From: an uncultured Ruminococcus sp.
Lineage (GTDB): Bacteria > Bacillota > Clostridia > Oscillospirales > Ruminococcaceae
DNA: 12,682 nt
Assembly: GCA_900551505.1 (NCBI GenBank)
Contig: URWK01000020.1
Coordinates: 1-12,682 of the forward strand
Direction: 5' to 3'
Shown here: positions 1-7,967 of the stretch, piece after piece
Layout: every line of letters starts with the position of its first letter
Position numbering within the stretch: position 1 is the first letter of the stretch
The notes under the pieces: model-generated
Told to the model about the DNA's origin: nothing
Database searches by the model: none
What the model saw: only the letters and a program-made list of their open reading frames with translations
Position numbers and translations under genes: made by a program

Positions 1-351
1 ATAGTGCTCCTTATAGTATCTTTCGTCAATTTTAATTGATATTGTGTATTCTTTATCCGTATCACTTAAAGGATATGTATGTGATACAGTCCATGGAAAT
101 GTACTTGTTTCTTTCGGCGAACCGTCCCCCCAATCATACACACCAACAAAAGACAGCTTTACAGTTTGAGTTGTTCCAGACGGAATAATAATTTTGATAA
201 TCAAATCTCCATCATCAATCAGCCAGACCACTTTTGCAACGCTATTCTTGATTTCGATAATTTTTTTGCACTCTTTTCTCCGCCCGTTCTGCACCGACCA
301 AATCGACTTCGGAGTACCGTTCTGTGTGCGGATATCACGAATGTCAGCCAT
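1..351 (-). CDS. PKD-domain tail-associated protein (partial, C-terminus outside window)
   Basis: The frame opens at the ATG at 351-349 and stays open to the window edge, giving 117 residues without a stop. A strong GAGGAGGTG ribosome binding site lies 4 bases upstream, and the start overlaps the preceding tail gene by 8 bases. Residues about 73-90 carry YDWGDGSPKE, followed near residue 93 by SHTY. The WGDGS...HTY pair is the signature of PKD/Ig-like beta-sandwich domains, which occur in phage tail tips and surface adhesins. Being just downstream of the tape measure and hub-like genes fits a distal tail or receptor-contact protein, which is inference. The truncation is due to the window edge, not decay. 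The rest of the protein, and so its function, cannot be judged. Confidence 0.75.
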   Translation of the reverse strand, partial: MADIRDIRTQNGTPKSIWSVQNGRRKECKKIIEIKNSVAKVVWLIDDGDLIIKIIIPSGTTQTVKLSFVGVYDWGDGSPKETSTFPWTVSHTYPLSDTDKEYTISIKIDERYYKEHY

Positions 352-1654
352 TTTGCACCTCCTCGTCTATGATATACAGCCCATCTCTCAGTTTGCCGTT
401 GCTATAATCAGCATCAAACTGTGACTGCGTGGTATGTGTCGGTACAGTTTGATTGATTCGCCTGTTAAGTTTCTTTTCAAGCCTTGAAACTTCGCTTACT
501 TTTATTCCGCCTGTAAGTCTTGCATCTTCGCCGTCGCCCCTTAAAATATGTCGCCCACGAAAAGTAAAGTTATACGATGAAATCACTGTAGTTATGTAAG
601 TTCCGTCAGTCTGCTGTACTTCCACGCCGTCGCCGACTTCAATGGCAGGGTTTCCGGCATACGAACACGAAAAAGGCTTATACGGAACAGTTATGATTTT
701 GTCGCCGATTTCTCTGAGCCTGTTGACGATATACTCAAGGTTTTTGCCGTTTGAGAAGTATAACCCCTCCATAAACGGATTATCGGTTATGTCTACAACA
801 ATATTATTCGGATTTCCTGTAAGCTCTTCAAGTCCGACTGCCGCATAGCTTGAGAATGCTCCGTTTTCATAAAAAGTTACAGTGACTTTTGCAAGTTCCA
901 TTGAGAACCCTGCAATTGAAAGAGAACCACGATAGATTTTGTTAAGAGCTAAAGTTGCTATCGGAGTTGCTCCAAAGTGTTTGATGATAATTTTTTCTGT
1001 CAGGCGGTCGCAGGTCACGAAACCGCCAAGGCAGGTCGCAAGATAACTTAAGCAGTCTGTCGTTGTCGAAACCGTGCTGTCTTCAGGCATTGAGAAAAGC
1101 TCTGTTCCGTTTGGCATTGCTTCAACTTCTTCCGCTGTGTTTCCGAATTCCAAGCCTGCACGACCGCAAAGATACACAAGAATGTCATAAGGTTTCTGAG
1201 GGGCAGAAAGGGCTTTTGCAGGCAAAGCTTCCGGGTCGTTGCTGTCATACATATTCGCAAAATACAGAGCTGTGACGGCTGTAATCTGAATCAGACTGTC
1301 GGCTTGCGGAGATGATTTTGTGATTTTGAAAACGCCGAGCGGAATTTGTTCAAAACCTGAATCTGTCGCTACACTGTAAAATGCAGTCATTCTTGCTCCA
1401 AGGAGATTTGTTGCGGAATAGCCCGGAAAATACATAGTTGCGGTCAAGGTTGACGAGTTAACCGCCCCAATTGAAAACCCTGAGCCTTTAATGCATTTGT
1501 CAGAGATTGAGAAAGTATTCGAGATTACATTTTCAGTGTTCCAGTTTATTACATAGAGTGTCCCATCTTCGACAGGTATTGTGATTGTGCCGGAAAGTGT
1601 CATTTCTACAGGTTTTCCGATGCTGTTTAAGAAATTTTGTGATACACTAATCAT
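344..1654 (-). CDS. Baseplate/hub-like phage tail protein
   Basis: A 436-residue protein. I start it at the ATG at 1654, which forms an ATGA overlap with the stop of the preceding gene; a longer frame reaching 1720 lies wholly inside that gene and has no better ribosome site. The N-terminal half is beta-rich and includes a segment around residues 105-112 reading IPLGVFKI, a pattern common in phage tail proteins whose N-terminal module precedes a hub domain. The middle holds a GNTAEEVEAMPNG-type stretch seen in Firmicute siphovirus tail proteins of this position. The C-terminus has a short charged, probably coiled segment (VSRLEKKLNRRI) and then a linker. Gene order (tape measure, small tail protein, this gene) matches the distal-tail/hub slot. 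I see no peptidase or lysozyme motif, so enzymatic activity is not claimed. Confidence 0.7.
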   Translation of the reverse strand: MISVSQNFLNSIGKPVEMTLSGTITIPVEDGTLYVINWNTENVISNTFSISDKCIKGSGFSIGAVNSSTLTATMYFPGYSATNLLGARMTAFYSVATDSGFEQIPLGVFKITKSSPQADSLIQITAVTALYFANMYDSNDPEALPAKALSAPQKPYDILVYLCGRAGLEFGNTAEEVEAMPNGTELFSMPEDSTVSTTTDCLSYLATCLGGFVTCDRLTEKIIIKHFGATPIATLALNKIYRGSLSIAGFSMELAKVTVTFYENGAFSSYAAVGLEELTGNPNNIVVDITDNPFMEGLYFSNGKNLEYIVNRLREIGDKIITVPYKPFSCSYAGNPAIEVGDGVEVQQTDGTYITTVISSYNFTFRGRHILRGDGEDARLTGGIKVSEVSRLEKKLNRRINQTVPTHTTQSQFDADYSNGKLRDGLYIIDEEVQNG

Positions 1655-2010
1655 ACTCTCACACTTTCTGTAATGCTTAGCTGTATATCCCAGATTTCCG
1701 TGCCGCACATGGTGATGCAAGAATAGCTGTAGTCCGTTACACGCATTGTCGCTGTCTTAAGCGTTCCCTTATCGACAAATTTTACAGTAAGCAGAACATT
1801 TGAAGTAACTGCATTGTCTATCTGATTTCCGATAACAGCATTACATTTAAATGACAGCTTCAATGTGTAGTTATTTTTGCGTATCAGATAAAGGATTTCA
1901 TCTCCGTTTTCACTTTCGTTTGCTGAAATTTTGTCTTGTTTCTGTATTTCTAATGCATACACACAATAAATTTCAGTGTTATTAATTGTTATCGGTGGCG
2001 AATTAATCAT
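1651..2010 (-). CDS. Small tail protein following the tape measure (possibly DUF6711-like)
   Basis: A 119-residue protein starting at the ATG at 2010, with a GGAGG site 8 bases upstream that lies inside the end of the tape measure gene; the two genes overlap by 8 bases. It opens with MINSPPITINNTEIYCVYAL and is rich in alternating hydrophobic and polar residues, as in an all-beta fold. Small proteins of about 115-125 residues beginning with an xxINGxE-type motif occupy this slot in many Firmicute siphoviruses and are annotated DUF6711 or tail protein. I assign that family only tentatively, from memory of the opening motif and the position. Its likely place is the tail tip, as an adaptor between the tube and the hub. 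Confidence 0.6.
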   Translation of the reverse strand: MINSPPITINNTEIYCVYALEIQKQDKISANESENGDEILYLIRKNNYTLKLSFKCNAVIGNQIDNAVTSNVLLTVKFVDKGTLKTATMRVTDYSYSCITMCGTEIWDIQLSITESVRV

Positions 2011-5000
2011 TCATATAGCCTCCGTTTCTTGAAATTACACGGTTTTGGGCATCAATGCAAGCTTCGTCAAAAGCATCTGAGTTAGGGTAAAGGTAAAGAC
2101 TTACATTCGTGTTTTTATCTTTAAAGGGCGAAGTCTGAGCCTGGGAAGACGGCTGAGAAAAGTAGGGCAGAACTGCCATAGCCTGCTGTTGTTTCTGCTG
2201 TTCTTGCTGAACAGAAATAACAAGATTTCTGTTCAGTTCTTCCGTAGTTTCGTAGCCATCAAGCACCTGCAAGGCATTCATTTGCTTAGGCTGTTCCTGA
2301 TTTGCGACAGTTTCAAAGCCCAGTGTTTTCCCGAAAATACCCGACCACATCTGATTTGTGTTGTCAAAATAGTCTTTCCAAAGTGTTCCGTCTTGCTTTG
2401 CGTCAAAGAGATATTCGCCATAATCTTCAAATGAAAAATCTATACCGCTGATACCGCTTGCGAAACCTTCCATAACCATTGTTCCGAGCTTCCAGAAATT
2501 ATCCGCCAAGTATTCTCCTACAGATTTTACAAGGTCGTTCAGTATCGCATAAATGCCGTGGTCGGTGTCAAAAAGTGCCGTTGCGAGCCCTGAAAGAAGT
2601 TTTCCTGCAACGTAAGCACCTGCGGAAATTAAGTCATTTACGTCAGAGCCTTCACCCCCAAAAATAGTTTCAGTGACAGCGTTCACTATCCCGTGGGCGA
2701 CTTCGGCAAGCGATTTCATATTCTCTTCGCTGAGAAGACCTGTGGCAAGCGAGGTGACAATAAGGCTTGCACAATTCAAAATTCTTTTAAGATTTTCTTC
2801 GCTCAAAAGAGTTTCCGCAAGTGTAAGAATTAACCGAATTGCACCAGAGCCGATTTTTTCGGCGTGTTCGCCGAGAAATTCAGCCAAGGCAACCACAATA
2901 TCAAGTGCGTATTGTGCAAGTGTGGGAAGATTTTCAGAAATTCCTCTTCCAATTGCTGAAATTATAACCCATGTACTTTCAAGCAGTCTGTCACTGTTTT
3001 CATCAAAAGACTTTGCAATAGTGTCAATTATGTCTTTTGATGTGATGTTGTTTTCTTTCATTCCGTCAGAAATTCCCTGAACCAACGCTGTAAAAATGTC
3101 AGTTCCAAGCCTGAAAAGCTGAGGAAATTCAGAAACAAAGACCTTTGAAATCTCACCTACAATCAGTGTAACACTCTTTGAAATATCTTTTGAAGACTTT
3201 GAAAGTCCGCTGAGGATAATTTTAAGAACATTTGCACCCGATTTCAGAAGTGAGGAAGTGATTTTGCTGTCCTTGAGATTGTCCGAAATGTTTTTTACAA
3301 CATCTGTAATCAGATTTACTGCAAGTTGAGTGATTTCAGGCACATCGGAAGAAATCAAGTTTACTACAGACTTGATAAATTCTGAAAAGTCGCCTGAAAC
3401 GCTCTTTGAAGCCGAAAGAAATCCTTTTAGGATACTTTTCGCCATGCCTGTTCCTGACTGTAGTAAATCAGCGGAATAGCGGAAAAAAGTTGATGAAACG
3501 CTTGAAATAAAGTCATTTACAAGGTTTTCAATAAAATCGGGGTTTTTTGAAACTCCGTCTGCGATTTGTGAAACCATTTTGAAACCGAGATTGTAAAAGC
3601 CTGTAAAATTATCATTTAGGGCATAAAGTCCTGTGGTTATTCCGTCTGCGATTTTTTCAGAAATTTCCTCTGAATTATCTCTTATCCCGTCAATAATGCA
3701 ATTTATTACAGTCTGACCCGTAATTGTGGCATTTTTGAATATGGTTTCATTTTCCTCCATCGACTGAATCAGAACATCACCGATAGCCTGCCCCAAGCCG
3801 ATAAAACCGCCCTTTTGCAACGCTTCGTTAAATTCGTCCAGGTAAGCCGTGCCGTTCTTTACGAGATTTTTCAAAGGTGTTCCCATGTTTTCATAGACGA
3901 GATTATTTACACCTTCAAGTGCCGACTTGAAGATAGTGACCTGTCCTGTCAAATTGTCGTTCATGGTTTCAGCCATCTGAGCCATCGAACCGTTGCAGTT
4001 GCTGACTTCCGCACTGAGTTCGTTCCACCTGTCCACGCTGTTATTAAGAAGAGCATTTCCGGCTGCGATGGTTCTTGTGTCAAAAATTCTGCCCATGTAT
4101 TTCATTTTCAGAGCATCATTGTTCAGATTTGAAAGTGCGGTATTTATCTGCTGTAAAATGTTCTGAACCGGTAAAAGTTCGCCCGTGTCTATGTTTGAGG
4201 TTTGTATACCAAGTTCTTCGAGAGCTTTTGAAGCGTCCTGAACAGGCGTATAGAGATTTTTCAAAACGTTTCTGAGAGCCGTTCCGCCTTCACTGCCCTT
4301 AATGCCGTTATCTGCCAGGATTCCGAGAGCGGTATTCATCTGTGTCAAGTCCATGCCCGCAAGCGTTGCCTGACCGCCACAAACAAGGATAGCTTCGCCA
4401 AGCTGGGCAACGTTCGTGTTTGCACGGCTTGCGGTTTTCGCCATACTATCGCCAAAGGCTGTGAGATTTTCCGTGGTTGCCTCCATATTCAAGGCGGACA
4501 TTGCATCGGTCGCAAGGTCGGAAGCGTATGCCAAATCCATTCCGCCGGCTGCTGCGAGGTCAAGAACTATCGGCAAAGCGTTGCAGGCTTTCTGGGCATC
4601 ATATCCGGCTAACGCCAAATAATTCAAGGCATCAGCTGCTTCGCTGGCTGAAAATTTGGTTTTCGCTCCCATTTCCTTAGCTTTGTCGGCAAGCATATCG
4701 TAAACATTGACATCAGTGCCGTCAATGTTCGTCACAGCGTCTTTTGTAACACCCATTGTGGCAATGACCTGTGACATACTGCTTTCAAACTGCTGTCCGG
4801 ACTTAACAGAAGCCATAAGAAACGCCCCCATTGAAGCCGAAAGTGCTGTAAGCGATGTCGTTGTTGTTTTAATGGACGTGTCAAGTGCTTTCCATGTGAT
4901 TTTTCCGATTTTTTCGCCGGCTTTTGCGACACCTTCAAGAGCTTTTTTACCGCCTGAACCGACTTGCTCAGCTACGTCAAGCACCTTTTTAAGGGATTTT

Positions 5001-5203
5001 GCTCCCTTTTCGGAAGCACTTTTAAGATTTTCTCCCGCCTGACTGACATTTTTCTTACTGTTTTCGCCAATATTTTTAGTTTCGGTCGAAAGACTTTTAA
5101 GCGACTGAACGCCCGATTTCGCAACTTCCGAAACCTCTTTTAGTCCCTTTTCCACGCCTGAAATGTCAATTTTTGTGTCGAAAGTAATGCGTCCGTCAGC
5201 CAT
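2003..5203 (-). CDS. Phage tail tape measure protein, TP901 family
   Basis: A 1066-residue protein whose ATG directly abuts the stop of the Gp15 gene (TAAATG) with a GGAGG site 7 bases upstream. Residues 1-130 are Lys/Ser/Glu-rich and probably coiled. From about residue 136 the TP901 core is clear: QFESSMSQVIATMGV, then AKTKFSASEAADALNYLALA, ALNMEATTENLTAFGD, and GIKGSEGGTALRNVLKNL. Roughly residues 480-890 are repeated amphipathic helices, each with an IxxGI/L-type turn, as expected of a molecule packed along the tail tube. The C-terminus is Gln-rich. Tape measures set tail length at about 0.15 nm per residue, so an intact one of this size predicts a tail near 160 nm (inference). No frameshift or internal stop is seen. 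Confidence 0.97.
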   Translation of the reverse strand: MADGRITFDTKIDISGVEKGLKEVSEVAKSGVQSLKSLSTETKNIGENSKKNVSQAGENLKSASEKGAKSLKKVLDVAEQVGSGGKKALEGVAKAGEKIGKITWKALDTSIKTTTTSLTALSASMGAFLMASVKSGQQFESSMSQVIATMGVTKDAVTNIDGTDVNVYDMLADKAKEMGAKTKFSASEAADALNYLALAGYDAQKACNALPIVLDLAAAGGMDLAYASDLATDAMSALNMEATTENLTAFGDSMAKTASRANTNVAQLGEAILVCGGQATLAGMDLTQMNTALGILADNGIKGSEGGTALRNVLKNLYTPVQDASKALEELGIQTSNIDTGELLPVQNILQQINTALSNLNNDALKMKYMGRIFDTRTIAAGNALLNNSVDRWNELSAEVSNCNGSMAQMAETMNDNLTGQVTIFKSALEGVNNLVYENMGTPLKNLVKNGTAYLDEFNEALQKGGFIGLGQAIGDVLIQSMEENETIFKNATITGQTVINCIIDGIRDNSEEISEKIADGITTGLYALNDNFTGFYNLGFKMVSQIADGVSKNPDFIENLVNDFISSVSSTFFRYSADLLQSGTGMAKSILKGFLSASKSVSGDFSEFIKSVVNLISSDVPEITQLAVNLITDVVKNISDNLKDSKITSSLLKSGANVLKIILSGLSKSSKDISKSVTLIVGEISKVFVSEFPQLFRLGTDIFTALVQGISDGMKENNITSKDIIDTIAKSFDENSDRLLESTWVIISAIGRGISENLPTLAQYALDIVVALAEFLGEHAEKIGSGAIRLILTLAETLLSEENLKRILNCASLIVTSLATGLLSEENMKSLAEVAHGIVNAVTETIFGGEGSDVNDLISAGAYVAGKLLSGLATALFDTDHGIYAILNDLVKSVGEYLADNFWKLGTMVMEGFASGISGIDFSFEDYGEYLFDAKQDGTLWKDYFDNTNQMWSGIFGKTLGFETVANQEQPKQMNALQVLDGYETTEELNRNLVISVQQEQQKQQQAMAVLPYFSQPSSQAQTSPFKDKNTNVSLYLYPNSDAFDEACIDAQNRVISRNGGYMND

Positions 5204-5791
5204 TTAGCCACCTCCCAACTTACTTAAATCTCCACTGCCCATAAGAATTTTTTCAATGTCTTCCTGTCGTTTCTTTTCTTCATCAGAAAGCGGAAGTGCA
5301 TAAATTCTTTTTAACTTCCTGGTTCTCTCTTTTTCCGATTTTGACATTCCCGATGTAATTTCTGCTGTCCTATACTGCATTATCTTGGTAATCAAGCAGT
5401 CTTCTGAGAGTGAACGAAAAAGATAGCGGAACTGCCACCAATGGAGCTCCGCCACCTGCAAATCAATTCCGTACTGCTGTAAGAATGCGGAATAAATATA
5501 TCCTGCATCGTGCTTAAAAGAATAGGCACGTTGAGAAATCCCCGATGCACCGGCAGTATTTGAGGTTTGTCCGCAACAGTAAAACCAGACAATTTTTTGC
5601 ACTGCTTCTTCAATATCCTGGGGAATTACAGGATAAAAAAGCTTTAACGCTTCTTTCACAATATCCGAACCGCTTTTTTTCTCATCAATCATGATTTCAA
5701 ATTTTATACCAGTCCGAAAATTGCTGTTTATTTCATATGTTTTACCGTCAACTTCAACTGTTTTCGGCAGTCTGTCCGTCAGCACATTCAT
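5204..5791 (-). CDS. Bacteriophage Gp15 family protein (tail assembly)
   Basis: A 195-residue protein matching the Gp15 family, which lies just upstream of the tape measure in many Firmicute phages and is thought to act in tail assembly, in the slot of the second chaperone (GT-like) protein. The family signature is visible near residues 117-142: LHWWQFRYLFRSL, then KIMQYR, followed by a basic/acidic region with LSDEEKKRQEDIE. Its ATG at 5791 lies within the preceding gene (38-base overlap) and has only a weak upstream ribosome site, so translation probably depends on the upstream gene, by coupling or possibly by frameshifting. Length is normal for the family. Confidence 0.9.
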   Translation of the reverse strand: MNVLTDRLPKTVEVDGKTYEINSNFRTGIKFEIMIDEKKSGSDIVKEALKLFYPVIPQDIEEAVQKIVWFYCCGQTSNTAGASGISQRAYSFKHDAGYIYSAFLQQYGIDLQVAELHWWQFRYLFRSLSEDCLITKIMQYRTAEITSGMSKSEKERTRKLKRIYALPLSDEEKKRQEDIEKILMGSGDLSKLGGG

Positions 5792-6059
5792 TTTTCAGCG
5801 TCACCACACATCTCACAAACAGGGCTGTATAATCGCTTAAATTATTGCATTTACTAAAAAGCTTTTCCGCATTTTCTTCGCCTGAAACCGTATAGAAAAA
5901 CTTTCGGATTATACGAATTTGTTTGTCTTCTGATTTTTTCTTTGAAATTTTTCCGTTTTTAAGCTTTCTTTCAAGCCTTGAAGACTTTTCGGAAACCACC
6001 TGAAAAGCTTCAAGCATAGTATTTACGCCGTTTGCAGAACAGCTGTCAATATATCCCAT
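5754..6059 (-). CDS. Probable tail assembly chaperone (G-like small protein)
   Basis: A 101-residue protein. I choose the ATG at 6059, which makes a TGATG overlap with the major tail protein stop; a TTG one codon upstream is the only alternative. No good ribosome site is at normal distance (a GGAGG lies about 16 bases away), so coupling to the tail protein gene is likely. The protein is helical and strongly basic in the middle (RLERKLKNGKISKKKSEDKQ). Being between the major tail protein and Gp15/tape measure, it sits in the slot of the tail assembly chaperone that holds the tape measure during tube assembly. I assign the role from position; no diagnostic motif is visible. Confidence 0.65.
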   Translation of the reverse strand: MGYIDSCSANGVNTMLEAFQVVSEKSSRLERKLKNGKISKKKSEDKQIRIIRKFFYTVSGEENAEKLFSKCNNLSDYTALFVRCVVTLKNECADGQTAENS

Positions 6060-6556
6060 CAAGAACCACTTTCCGCCTCCGTGAATACCTTTGTAGCCGT
6101 GTTAAATGTGCCTTCAACAAAGTTTCCGACCCCGTTGAGATTTCCTGAACATACAATGTTTACTCCGCCTTTTCCTGCAAATGAAGAACATTCGCAGGAA
6201 ACAATGAACTTTCTTGCCTTATAGGTATTTTCAAGGCTCGGAACAGGCTCGAAAAGATTTACTCTTACATAGATAAATTCGGCATCTGCCCCGGTAAGTT
6301 CCTGTTCGCCGACCTTGTAGAGCATCATTACGGCTTCCTGGTCTTTGATAAGAGTGCTCTCAAAAGGAAACTGCGGCTTATAGTTCTTGATGAATGTGGT
6401 ACTTGCCTTGTCACAAATATATACAGTTTCTTCCGTCTGGGCGTTTGGATTTTCGTCAAGCTGAGTGAAGCCAACGCCCATAAATTTGAAATCCGGTGTT
6501 TCGCTTTTTTCAGCTATGTAGTCCGCTACCTGAAATCTCTGTATTGTGTTAGCCAT
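6059..6556 (-). CDS. Phage major tail tube protein
   Basis: A 165-residue protein with an excellent AGGAGG ribosome site 6 bases before the ATG, the strongest signal in its neighbourhood and consistent with the copy number a tube protein needs. Typical segments of the Firmicute siphovirus major tail protein family are visible: ADYI near residue 12, LDENPNAQTEETVYI (33-47), QFPFESTLIKDQEAVMMLY (62-80), TGADAEFIYVRV (88-99), and a C-terminal GNLNGVGNFVEGTFNT. It should polymerise into the tail tube around the tape measure. It overlaps the preceding gene by 8 bases (ATGGCTAA). A strong inverted repeat lies just upstream at 6581-6609 and may protect or regulate this part of the transcript. Confidence 0.93.
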   Translation of the reverse strand: MANTIQRFQVADYIAEKSETPDFKFMGVGFTQLDENPNAQTEETVYICDKASTTFIKNYKPQFPFESTLIKDQEAVMMLYKVGEQELTGADAEFIYVRVNLFEPVPSLENTYKARKFIVSCECSSFAGKGGVNIVCSGNLNGVGNFVEGTFNTATKVFTEAESGS

Positions 6557-6980
6557 TTTCTACCTCCTGAATGTAAATTAAACGGCACTGTATCTGATAC
6601 CGTGCCGTTGTCATATTTTCGTCAAAAAGATAGCCTGCCGTTGTGACCTCGATTTTCTGGGCAGTCCCGTCAAGAAGTTTAGGCAGGTTTCTTTTCAGAT
6701 TATTTTGATTAATCCATGCTTCAAGCTTTTCGTAAAAAGCTATATTTTCGATGTTTTGCAGGCTGTCAGCATTGTAATTTTCACGGCTTGCGAAAACAAA
6801 ACTATACTGACAAAGTCTTGAGCCGTCAACGTATCTTTCAATTGTAGTTTCTGTAGGAACTGTATCAATTGAGTATTCTATACCATCAACTGAAAGAAAA
6901 TCAACATTGAGGGCGGAATTTTCTTTAAGCAGGGGACAGGACAGAAAGTAGTTTCTGAGGTCATTAACCAGACTTGGCAA
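6549..6980 (-). CDS. Minor capsid / tail terminator-like protein
   Basis: A protein of about 143 residues in the slot between minor capsid protein 2 and the major tail protein, where head-tail joining or tail terminator proteins are encoded. Family-like features are LRNYFLSCPLL near the N-terminus, YSIDTVPTETTIERYVDGS in the middle, FASRENYNADSLQNIENIAF, and ARYQIQCRLIYIQ at the end. I start it at TTG 6980 because AGGTGAT (6985-6991) sits 4 bases upstream and the protein then begins close to the usual family start; a GTG at 6989 is in frame but lacks a good ribosome site. It overlaps the upstream gene by 17 bases. Predicted to cap or join the tail to the connector. Confidence 0.8.
   Translation of the reverse strand: MPSLVNDLRNYFLSCPLLKENSALNVDFLSVDGIEYSIDTVPTETTIERYVDGSRLCQYSFVFASRENYNADSLQNIENIAFYEKLEAWINQNNLKRNLPKLLDGTAQKIEVTTAGYLFDENMTTARYQIQCRLIYIQEVENG
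6581..6609 (-). repeat. 29-bp interrupted inverted repeat (RNA hairpin) before the major tail gene
   Basis: Outer arms AACGGCAC and GTGCCGTT (8 bp) and inner arms GTATC and GATAC (5 bp) are separated by one mismatched position and a single-base centre at 6595. In the minus-strand transcript this is a long stem inside the last codons of the minor capsid gene, ending 24 bases before the major tail protein ATG. The bases after it are T-rich but mixed (TTTAATTT), so it could be a weak terminator, an RNA stabiliser or a processing site. The coding sequence it lies in is not of unusual composition. Confidence 0.7.
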
Positions 6981-7356
6981 TAAAATCACCTATCTTTCTG
7001 AGAATGTCGTCCTTTTGGTCAGCTTTCATTCTTTCAAACCAGTATGCACCTCTAAGGCACTTGTGGTTTTTCTTGCTCCTTTTTGTAAGTCCCTGCCTTC
7101 CTTTGCCTTTGTTGCCGTAGTACTGATAAATTGCATACGGTGCTATGTATTCGACCTTGCCAGAACCAATTATTGTGCCTTTTATGCCCGAATCTATAAG
7201 TTGTCCGGAATATCTCGGAACGTAGGGGTCACATCTTCTAAGCACTTCGCTGTCAAGGATTTTCTGAGCCATCGCAAGCCTTTTTTCGAGTTTTTCACTG
7301 TCGGTTTCAAAACTCATACTGCTGTCGCCCGAAGACAATTTTACATTTATTTTCAT
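6964..7356 (-). CDS. Minor capsid protein 2 (head-tail joining)
   Basis: A 130-residue protein. I take the ATG at 7356, which has GAGAGGTG upstream at the right distance and follows the previous stop after one base; a TTG five codons upstream lies inside the ribosome site region. The family pattern of phage minor capsid protein 2 is clear: CDPYVPRYSGQLIDSG (about residues 42-57), GSGKVEYIAPYAIYQYYG (63-80), a basic variable loop, and RGAYWFERMKADQKDDIL near the end. Such proteins act at the head-tail interface of siphoviruses. It appears full length, unlike the scaffold/head-closure gene before it. Confidence 0.88.
   Translation of the reverse strand: MKINVKLSSGDSSMSFETDSEKLEKRLAMAQKILDSEVLRRCDPYVPRYSGQLIDSGIKGTIIGSGKVEYIAPYAIYQYYGNKGKGRQGLTKRSKKNHKCLRGAYWFERMKADQKDDILRKIGDFIAKSG
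6985..6991 (-). promoter_or_regulatory. Ribosome binding site that decides a TTG start
   Basis: AGGTGAT on the minus strand, 4 bases before the TTG at 6980-6978. It matches part of the anti-Shine-Dalgarno complement and lies inside the end of the upstream minor capsid gene. It supports the TTG over the in-frame GTG at 6989, which falls within the site itself. Confidence 0.5.
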
Positions 7357-7357
7357 A

Positions 7358-7936
7358 TCAGCACCTCTCAATTTCCGTGTGTTTCGTGTTCCCCATGTCG
7401 CAGGGCGTAATTGACGTGATTGAAAATGCAGGATATTTTTCTTTTATGCAGGTGATGTCGATGTTTTCCGAAATTTCACCCTTAACGATAATGTCGCCTA
7501 TTCGTGCAGGGATTTCAGTTGTTCCATAAATACAACAGTAGCAGTATTTTTCGCCTTTCTGCACAGATTCGGTATTTGAGTTTGTAGCGGTTTTCGTTTC
7601 AAAATAAACATCTTTGTAAAAAGTTTTCCTCCACTCATAAAGCCTTGTTTCAGGGTTTACAGAATGCGAAATAATTGTACAGTTTCCATCCTTCAAGCCA
7701 AGTGAGCGAACATAAGCCGAAATTTTGGTTTTATGCTCAAAGTCCTTGCGGTCTTTCTCCGACTGTTCCCACTTTTTCTTGAAGTCTTCACTTTCTTTCG
7801 CCGACTGTTTCAGGCTTTCGAGCTGTGTTTTAAGAGCATTATACTCCTGTTCTGAATACGTTTTAGGGGTATTCTCAGGCTGTTCTGGTGGCTTCGGTTC
7901 AACCTGTCCCTGAGTGCTTTTTACTTCTTCTGCCAT
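7358..7936 (-). CDS. Chimera: scaffold N-terminus fused in frame to head-closure (minor capsid) protein
   Basis: A 192-residue frame with a perfect AAGGAGG site 7 bases before its ATG. Residues 1 to about 84 are typical of the start of GP20-type phage scaffold proteins: a Pro/Glu-rich tail, EYNALKTQLESLK, FKKKWEQSEKDRKDFEHKTK, then AYVRSLGLKDG. From about residue 85 it changes to a head-closure/minor capsid protein: NPETRLYEWRKTFYKDV, then GDIIVKGEISENID near 147-160 and YPAFSITSI near 168-176. A normal operon places the rest of the scaffold, the major capsid protein and a head-tail adaptor between these two pieces. I infer a deletion joining them near 7684/7685 with the frame kept. No other major capsid gene is in the window. 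Whether the chimera functions is unknown; the retained closure part is nearly complete. Confidence 0.8.
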   Translation of the reverse strand: MAEEVKSTQGQVEPKPPEQPENTPKTYSEQEYNALKTQLESLKQSAKESEDFKKKWEQSEKDRKDFEHKTKISAYVRSLGLKDGNCTIISHSVNPETRLYEWRKTFYKDVYFETKTATNSNTESVQKGEKYCYCCIYGTTEIPARIGDIIVKGEISENIDITCIKEKYPAFSITSITPCDMGNTKHTEIERC

Positions 7937-7967
7937 TGTTTTTCCTCCTTAAAATTTAAAAATGGAT

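Noticed and set aside
166..424. Plus-strand frames near the left end
   Set aside because: They are antisense to the PKD protein and tail gene, lack ribosome sites, and have unnatural composition.
1655..1720. Longer N-terminus for the hub-like protein
   Set aside because: The extra 22 residues (His-rich start) are out-of-frame translation of the end of the preceding gene; the ATGA overlap start at 1654 is better.
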